Below are positions 57,346-64,000 of a DNA stretch of 64,000 nucleotides, piece by piece. The translations under genes were made by a program, and so were the position numbers. Numbering within the stretch: position 1 is the first letter of the stretch; each line of letters opens with the position of its first letter. The notes under the pieces were generated by a model. It was not told the origin of the DNA. It did no database searches and saw only the letters and a program-made list of their open reading frames with translations. Source of the DNA: Lumbricus terrestris (taxonomy: Eukaryota > Annelida > Clitellata > Crassiclitellata > Lumbricidae); assembly GCA_949752735.1 (NCBI GenBank), contig OX457037.1:64435449-64499448 (forward strand), read 5' to 3'.

Positions 57346-59846
57346 ACTTCAAGAAGTAAGTAACTGAGCAATTGCTAAGTCGTAGAGTTGAAACGTGCAA
57401 GAATTAAGAGTTATAGTTGAAGAATTGAACAAATGAGAGCCAAACGCTTGAATTTGCAATTGAAGAGTTCTGTGCATCAAGTAAGTAAGTAAGTATGCAG
57501 CTAAGTATATGTGGAATAGCAGAATTGTTATGTTGTGGGAATGAAACATGTAAGAAGTAAGAGTTGAAGTATTGAAGAAATGGGAAATTAGAAATAATTG
57601 TACATGTAAAGCTGATTGGTTGTAAAACTTATACTAGTGAGTAAGCAAGTGTGTGCAGAATTGTAACCACATGCGATTTAGAAGTTGAAACATGTCCAAA
57701 GTATGAATTGAAGGAATGAAGATTTGAGAATAAGAGTAGGAATATACGTGTGTAAAGCTGTTGGTGTGCACAACATATGCAAGTAAGTAAGTAAGTAGCT
57801 GAGAAATTGTAGAATGATGAGCTTGAGATGTTGAAAATCGTGAGAATCAAGAGATGAAGGCTCGAAGAGATGAGAAATATGCGCACGCTTGTACAATTGA
57901 AAAGCAATTGAATTGCAAAAATTTTGTGAGTAAGTCAGTAAGTATGCATGGAATTTCAGAATTTGCATGTTTGAGATGTTGAAAGATGCAAGTATTAAGA
58001 ACTGAAGAAGTGCAGAAATGAATAACAATTGCATGCTTGTACTTGTGTAAAACTTTGGCATGTAGACATTTTTGTGAATAAGTAAGTAAGCATGTGAGAA
58101 ATTGTAGAGTTTCTAACGTTGACATGGTGAAAGATGTCAATATGAAGAACTGATGGTTTGAAGAAATGACAGATATGTGCAGGATAGTGTATATGTAAAG
58201 CTGTTGAATTGTTGAAATTTTGTGAATAAGTAAGTAAGTTGGTATGAAATTGTGGACTTTGCACGGTTGAGAATTTGAAAGATGCAAGTATTAAGAACTG
58301 TCGGTTTGAAGAAATGAGAAATATGATAATGCATGTGCATGTGTAAAGTTGTTGAATTGATGAACTTATTGTGAATAAGTAAGTAAGTTGGTGTGAAATT
58401 GTCGAATTTGCATGGTTGAGAATTTGAAAGATGCAAGTATTAAGAATTGGAGGATTGAAGAAATGGAAATATGACCATGTCCGTGCACATGTAAAGCTGT
58501 TGAAGTGCTGAAATTTTGTGAATAAGTAAGTAATTTGGTATGAAATTGTAGAAATTACATGGTTGAGAATTTGAAAGATGCACGTATTAAGAATTGGAGG
58601 ATTGAAGAAATGGAAATATGACCATGTCCGTGCACATGTAAAGCTGTTGAAGTGCTGAAATTTTGTGAATAAGTAAGTAAGTTGGTATGAAATTGTAGAA
58701 ATTACATGGTTGAGAATTTGAAAGATGCAAGTATTAAGAATTGGAGGAATGAAGAAATGAGAAATATGACCATGTATGCGCACGTGTAAAGCTGTTGAAT
58801 TGTTGAAACTTTGTGAATAAGTATGTAAGTTGGTATGAAATTGTCGAATTTGTATGGTTGAGAATTTGAAAGATACAAGTATTAAGAATTGGAGGGTTGA
58901 AGAAATGGAAATATGACCATGTATGTGCGCGTGTAAAGCTGATGAATTGCTGAAATTTTGTGAATAAGTAAGTAAGTTGGTATGGAATTGTAGAAATTAC
59001 ATGGTTGAGAATTTGAAAGATGCAAGTATTAAGAAATGGAGGAATGAAGAAATGAGAAATATGACCATGTATGCGCACGTGTAAAGCTGACGAATTGTTG
59101 AAACTTTGTGAATAAGTATGTAAGTTGGTATGAAATTGTCGAATTTGTATGGTTGAGAATTTGAAAGATACAAGTATTAAGAATTGGAGGGTTGAAGAAA
59201 TGGAAATATGACCATGTATGTGCGCGTGTAAAGCTGATGAATTGCTGAAATTTTGTGAATAAGTAAGTAAGTTGGTATGGAATTGTAGAAATTACATGGT
59301 TGAGAATTTGAAAGATGCAAGTATTAAGAAATGGAGGAATGAAGAAATGAGAAATATGACCATGTATGCGCACGTGTAAAGCTGACGAATTGCTGACATT
59401 TTGTGAATAAGTAAGTAAGTTGGCATGGAATTGTGGAATTTGCATGGTTGAGAATTTGAAAGACACAAGTATTAAGAACTGACGGTTTGAAGAAATGAGA
59501 AATATGACCATGTATGAGCGTGTGTAAAGCTGATGAAGTGCTCACATTTTGTGAATAAGTAAGTAAGTTGGTGTGAAATTGTGGAATTTGCATGGTTGAG
59601 AATTTGAAAGACGCAAGTATTAAGAACTGACGGTTTGAAGAAATGAGAAATATGACCATGTATGTGCATGTGTAAATCTGATGAATTGCTGAAATTTTGT
59701 GAATAAGTAAGTAAGTTGGTATGGAATTGTAGAAATTGCATGCGTGAGATTTTGGAAGATGCAAGTATTAAGAACTGAATGAGTGAAGAAATTGGAAATA
59801 TGTGCTTGCATGCACATGTGTAAATCTGTTGAAGTGTTATCATTTG
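57346..59846. repeat. ~148-bp tandem array in the right arm (mirror copy)
   Basis: Inverted image of 52290-54790, with the same order of unit variants and very few substitutions. Confidence 0.9.
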
Positions 59847-59870
59847 GTGAGTAAGTAAGTCTGCATGTAT

Positions 59871-60306
59871 GGATTTGTACTTACAATAAATCTCTTTTGA
59901 AAAATTTAAGAATTTTCACTTAAGATAAATTTTTATGTATGTGATCCAATGCGTGCATATATACAACTACTTAAATTAAAGGACTTTTGAAAAATCGATT
60001 GCATGTGCAAGATTTTTCATGTAAGTGAACCAAAACATATGGATATGCAACTACTTACAATAAAGCTCTTTTGAAAAATTTAAGAATTTTCACTTATGAT
60101 AAATTTTTCATGCATGTGAGCCAAAACATTTGGCTATGCAACTACTTACAATAAAGCTCTTTTGAAAAATTTAAGAATTTTCACGATAAATTTTTTATGC
60201 ATGTGAGCCAAAACATGTGGTTATGTAACTACTTACAATAAAGTTGTTTTGGAAAATTTAAGAATTTTCACTTAAGATAAATTTCTCATGTATGTGAACC
60301 AGTACA
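59871..60306. repeat. Subterminal tandem repeat in the right arm (mirror copy)
   Basis: Inverted image of 51830-52265. Confidence 0.85.
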
Positions 60307-61139
60307 TGCGTATATACAAATACTTAAATTAAAGGAATTTTCAATGCCACATACAATGGTTTAATTATAATATTCAAATACTGCCACCACTATTTATCGT
60401 TGATATACAGTAATACACCAGAGAGCATTTCAAAGAGTGCTAATATTAAAACCACATGTGACTATTGCCTGGGGGGTTGAGATAGAATCACCAATATACC
60501 GTTGAGAGAGCGTTTCAAAGACTGTTAATATTAAAACCACATGTGACAACGGTTTCCGATGCCAGTGCATAATGCTTACAATGACACGGACAATAATTGG
60601 ATTGACATGACTGTGCCTGCGGCGACAGAATTGCATGTGAAGATTTTTATTGGTTAGGAGTTAGGTCTGCGGCTGCCCGGCGCACATGGATTAGTCCATG
60701 TTATACATGACCGCACACAGCTTTGGATTCTGCAAAGACTCATACAGACACAGTCGGACACACATACAAAGACACGATCATGCATACAGTCGGACACACA
60801 TACAAAGACACAGACAAATAATTGATTGACAGGTCAAGTGTCAATTTGGAGGCTTGCCAGTTATAGTGGGCGTGGCTGCGCTACTAACCCAGTGACGTCA
60901 TAGATCTATTTTTAGGTGGGGTAGAAATCTTACATTATTGTGGGTGGGGGATGTGGGGTAGAACGATTACTCATTAGTGGGGGAAGGTGGGGTAGACCGA
61001 TTACTATTACAACTACTCACAGAGTTTCTGCAATGGCACGCTCCTCAGAGACACGTGTGTGTGTGTTTGTGTTTGCGCGTCTGTGTGTGGGCGCGCGAGC
61101 GTGCATGTGTATGCGTGTGTGTATGTGTTATACCCCACA

Positions 61140-61890
61140 GCCGATCGAATCGTGTGCTACGATCGACTCGACTTCCCACTCTTGTCCTCAATGTACCCTG
61201 ACTTTACATTTTCATCTAGTGTCCGTGATTTGGGCGTCACTCTTGATAGTACCGCTTCATTCTCTGATCACCTCTCACAGATGACACGCTCATGTTATTA
61301 TGACATGAGGCGTCTGAGAGCCATCAGAAGACCTGTTTCCTCTTCTGTATTTAAAACCATTGTTCATGCTTTTATTTGCTGTAGAATTGACTACTGCAAC
61401 TCACTATTTGCTGGGCTTCCCAAAGTTTGCTTATCCTTCCTTCAGCTAGTTATGAACTCGGCAGCCAGACTCATTGCTTGTCTACCTCGCTACTCCCACA
61501 TTTCTACCTACATGACTGATGTTCATCACTGGCTTCCTGTTGCCTCTCGTATCCAATTCAAGGTACTGCTCTTAGTTTCAAAAACTAAAACTGGACAAGC
61601 TCCTAAATACCTTTGTGACTTGATGCATAAACCCCTCTGTGCAGTCTTTTCCCGCCCTCTCCGGTCTGCTGATCGACTAGAATCTTTTGGTTCCAAGGGC
61701 AAGGACTGCCATGGCCCAACACCGTGCCTTTGGCATTGTAGGCCCTTCTATGTGGCATGACCTTCCTCCCACTATCCGCAGTAAGATCTTATTGGGTGTG
61801 CCATCTTCAGCTCTTCGCTACTTAAAGTCTTTTTTATTTCCTCTGGGCTGTCACGCTGAGAGTGCCTTTGAATAGCTAGTCTGTAAGAGA
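61140..61890 (+). pseudogene. L2/CR1-type LINE ORF2 C-terminal half, frameshifted
   Basis: Reads VRDLGVTLDSTASFSDHLS, MRRLRAIRRPVSSSVFKT, AFICCRIDYCNSLFAGLPK, NSAARLIACLPRYSHIS, VHHWLPVASRIQFKVLLLV and GQAPKYLCDL. After a frame change near 61690, PRARTAMAQHRAFGIVGPSM, LPPTIRS and LKSFLFPLG run to the stop at 61875. This is the thumb and C-terminal part of L2/CR1-clade reverse transcriptases. It is 5'-truncated; the left edge has a TG-rich stretch (61056-61130). The 3' end, GACGCTTTATAAA, is interrupted by a hAT and resumes at 63230 with a (TACAA)n tail. Confidence 0.85.
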
Positions 61891-61901
61891 CGCTTTATAA
61901 A

Positions 61902-63229
61902 CAGTGCCGGCGCTAGGGTACCTGAGGCCCCCCCCCCAAAAAAAAACTTGGGGCCCCATACCGCGAACTGTCATCTCAGCAAAATTTCTCACAGTATAAG
62001 TGCTGAAAGACATGGTATAAGACTTCAATAAATTTCCCCTCCCAATTGTTAAATTTTTTGGAATTTCCATGCTGTAATGGTAGAATTTTAAGCTGTCATC
62101 TTTATAAAAAAAATCTCATTTTGCTGCTAGTCGTGGTTTAGGACTTCAGAGGAGTGTCCCCTCTCCATTACTTAAATTTGTCCGATTTGCCAACTGTAAT
62201 GGTAGCATTTATAGGCTGTCATCTTAGCAAAATTGATCATTATTGATGGGCAGTGGATGATAGTTATGAAATATTTCTGAAATATTGGGGATACAAGGAT
62301 TCCGTCCCAACCACAAATTGTGGGCCGTGCCCCTGTCCACACCCCAAAGTCTGATCTTTGGTTGAAGGACAATGCTCTATTGGTTTGCGTAATATTATTT
62401 TGTATGATTTGCGTTAAAACATAATTCGGTGCGTGGTTTGAACAGTCATATAAATTACCAGCTACATTTGAGGCCCCTTGCAAGCTTGAGATCAGACACA
62501 TACCAAGGACATCTGTGACCCTACAAAAGCTTTAATTTTGGGTCTCACGCAGGTTTTATTTTGAGGCCTCATCCAATTAGCAATTAGAATAAGTTACAAT
62601 TTATAAACGTTGTGTTTGAGAAAGTGGACGAAATTGCCTGAGTTATTTGAAATGGTTTTATACTTACGCCCAAAATCAGTATGATATTGCATTAGGTCTG
62701 CTATGGCAGTGCCATAAGGTTAGTTGAGGCATGCACCAGACCGGATCTGTACAGTCACAAATCGGCATAATGACCAGCTAAATTTGGGGGCCCCTTCAAA
62801 CTCGGGCCCCCCCCGGCCGGGGGGTACGGGGAGTGCTAGCGCCGGTGTCACGAAATAAAGTCTCCCCCCGATACAAAGTCTCCCCCCGTAACAGAGTCTC
62901 CCCCTGGCTTAAACTCTGTATTGGAAGACATTTTCTGATGTAAAAGTATATTATATGTTCGTGTTAAATAATTTAGCAACGTAAACAAACGATTTAACCA
63001 GCTCATCTATAAATTTCAGGCGACAGTAGCCGATTTGACGCTCAACGGGGGAGACTTTGTTTCGTAGGCGGAGGAAATATTCTCTCCCCCGGAGACTTTA
63101 TTTCAGAATATAGTCTCCGGGGGGCGAATCTGTTCTGGAACAGATCCGCCGGGGGAGAATCTGTTTCGAAATAAAGTCTCCGGGGGGAGACTTTTAGCGG
63201 GGAGACTCTGTCACGCGACACCGGCACTG
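61902..63229 (+). mobile_element. hAT element, CAGTGCCGGCGCTAG family, with nested insertion
   Basis: Left TIR CAGTGCCGGCGCTAG; the right TIR is split by the element at 62846-63220 (CTAGCGCCGG | CCGGCACTG). A perfect 8-bp duplication TTTATAAA (61894-61901 and 63230-63237). The interior matches 19682-20963 but has a single copy of the ~158-bp unit. Inserted in the 3' end of the LINE. Confidence 0.95.
62846..63220 (+). mobile_element. Ginger-like non-autonomous element, 375 bp, CCGG TSD
   Basis: Starts TGTCACG and ends CGCGACA, with a 4-bp duplication CCGG (62842-62845 and 63221-63224). The uninterrupted hAT end at 20949-20963 confirms that exactly one CCGG is original. TGT...ACA ends with CCGG duplication are hallmarks of Ginger1 transposons. 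Both ends carry inverted arrays of AAAGTCTCCCCCCG-type units (three on the left, several on the right). No integrase frame. Confidence 0.7.
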
Positions 63230-63237
63230 TTTATAAA

Positions 63238-63262
63238 TGCTTATATACAATACAATATTCAT
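63238..63262 (+). mobile_element. Displaced LINE 3' tail
   Basis: TGCTTATATACAATACAATA continues the LINE 3' end after the hAT insertion. Confidence 0.65.
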
Positions 63263-63930
63263 GAATTTCAAGGACTGTAAACTCTCCAATGTGTCTGTTA
63301 AAAATTGTCCGTATTTTTCTGCGAATCCAGGTGGCACAAATAATTTTAGTTTTTGTTTTATTTTATGCATTTTCTATCCGGAAGGCAACAATATAATTAT
63401 GTACTTGTGTTTGTGTAAACACTGTAAAGAGATAGGATGACTAGGTCAAATAGTATTATGAATAATATTGTGTGCGACAGTAGGCATGTAAGTCTGTTGC
63501 CGCTCCCATAAATAGCCGCCTACTCGCTAAGAGAGTGAGAAGTAAAACTATGAAGACCTGTTCTAACGACATACTGTCGAACTTTACGATTAGGGCCTAT
63601 CCGAAAATTGACTTAAGAGCTCACATTTTCGGAAACTAGGGCATGCCTAACGCATTTTTATAGCTCCATTTTCATCGTAAAATTGTGGGGAAGTAAAATA
63701 TCTCTGTAGTCAGTGACTTCCACAGATCCAATAGATTCTAAAACAAAAGCGTCAGCGGCCCAGAGGTTTACTACTTGCATAATTACTCATGTATACAGGA
63801 CATAATTATGTGAGTTGTGACGTAACTGCAAAAAGGAAATAAAATACTTCTAAGTCAAGTTGAGTCAAGGAAACAACGATCGACTCGACCTGGCAAAGCT
63901 AACGATTGACTCGACTGTGGGCATAGTATG
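63263..63930. other. No recognised feature
   Basis: AT-rich unique sequence; the frame at 63237-63440 has no domain. Confidence 0.4.
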
Positions 63931-63939
63931 CGTGTGTGT

Positions 63940-63947
63940 AAGCCTAC

Positions 63948-63985
<38 letters not shown>

Positions 63986-64000
63986 CCGCGCGCGTGTGTG
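63940..64000. repeat. (GT)n microsatellite at the window end
   Basis: GT dinucleotide run with a short CGCGCG interruption, cut by the window edge. Confidence 0.95.

Larger units (their letters stand above)
51119..61017. mobile_element. Giant palindromic element, 9,899 bp, 6-bp TSD
   Basis: Two inverted arms (51119-56048 and 56087-61017, 4,930 and 4,931 bp) around a 38-bp centre. The ends are AGTAGTTGTAATAG and CTATTACAACTACT. The palindrome is bounded exactly by a 6-bp direct repeat CACAGA (51113-51118 and 61018-61023), as expected for a transposition target duplication. I noticed only about a dozen differences between the arms. No protein-coding gene is recognisable; open frames are tandem-repeat artefacts. 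A 6-bp TSD and AG...CT termini are features of Polinton/Maverick elements, which also have long terminal inverted repeats. Polinton genes (protein-primed polymerase, integrase, capsid, packaging ATPase) are all absent, so at most it is a deletion derivative. An assembly fold-back is the main alternative. Confidence 0.75.

Noticed and set aside
52293..59843. Families of YLFTKFQ/HTWSYFSFL peptides on both strands
   Set aside because: Tandem-repeat artefacts within the palindrome: no ATG-to-domain logic, and the reading frame changes between units.
51119..61017. Palindrome as a pure assembly artefact
   Set aside because: Not fully excluded, but the exact 6-bp direct repeat at both outer ends and the small arm differences favour a real insertion.

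Overview
The window reads as metazoan nuclear DNA. Its few genes are split by GT-AG introns and are animal families: a class A GPCR, Ly6/uPAR three-finger proteins and a TRIM-like B-box/NHL protein. They sit in a large excess of mobile elements (hAT, Tc1/mariner, Ginger-like, MULE, L2/CR1 and other LINEs, Penelope-like, SINEs, a solo LTR). The palindromic octamer TAGGCCTA and close variants occur more than thirty times. That, with the B-box/NHL gene, suggests a marine invertebrate, possibly a deuterostome, but the sequence does not fix the species.

Layout. 0.3-1.5 kb: two exons of a GPCR (TM1-5). 2-5.2 kb: a Tc1-derived foldback element, a hAT MITE and a LINE tail ending in (GAA)n. 5.9-9.3 kb: a minus-strand Ly6-like gene in phase-1 exons, its intron carrying a hAT MITE and a mariner-like foldback element. 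9.4-23.6 kb: gene-poor, with a hAT-Charlie-like element, a solo LTR and hAT-in-hAT nesting. 23.7-26 kb: a SINE and a decayed Penelope-like element. 26.1-27.2 kb: two exons of a second Ly6-like gene. 28.3-38 kb: four palindromic mini-repeat arrays, an intact FLYWCH-MULE transposase gene, LINE fragments and nested hATs. 40.2-45.6 kb: a four-exon B-box/coiled-coil/NHL gene of 865 codons. 45.7-51.1 kb: simple repeats and unassigned GC-rich blocks. 51.1-61.0 kb: a giant palindrome. 61.1-64 kb: a LINE fragment interrupted by a hAT that itself carries a Ginger-like insertion.

The two most unusual structures are these. (1) A 9,899-bp near-perfect palindrome (51119-61017) has arms of about 4.93 kb around a 38-bp centre. 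Its ends are AGTAGTTG/CAACTACT and it is bounded by an exact 6-bp direct repeat (CACAGA). The target-site duplication argues for a real inserted element. The 6-bp TSD and AG-start termini resemble Polinton/Maverick elements, but no Polinton gene is present. (2) Four dispersed ~270-350-bp arrays of 14/15-bp units share, in pairs, the same order of 14- and 15-bp units, so whole arrays have been copied as fixed units rather than expanding locally.

The host genes do not form an operon or an obvious pathway. The GPCR, Ly6 and TRIM-like genes are independent loci separated by transposon debris.
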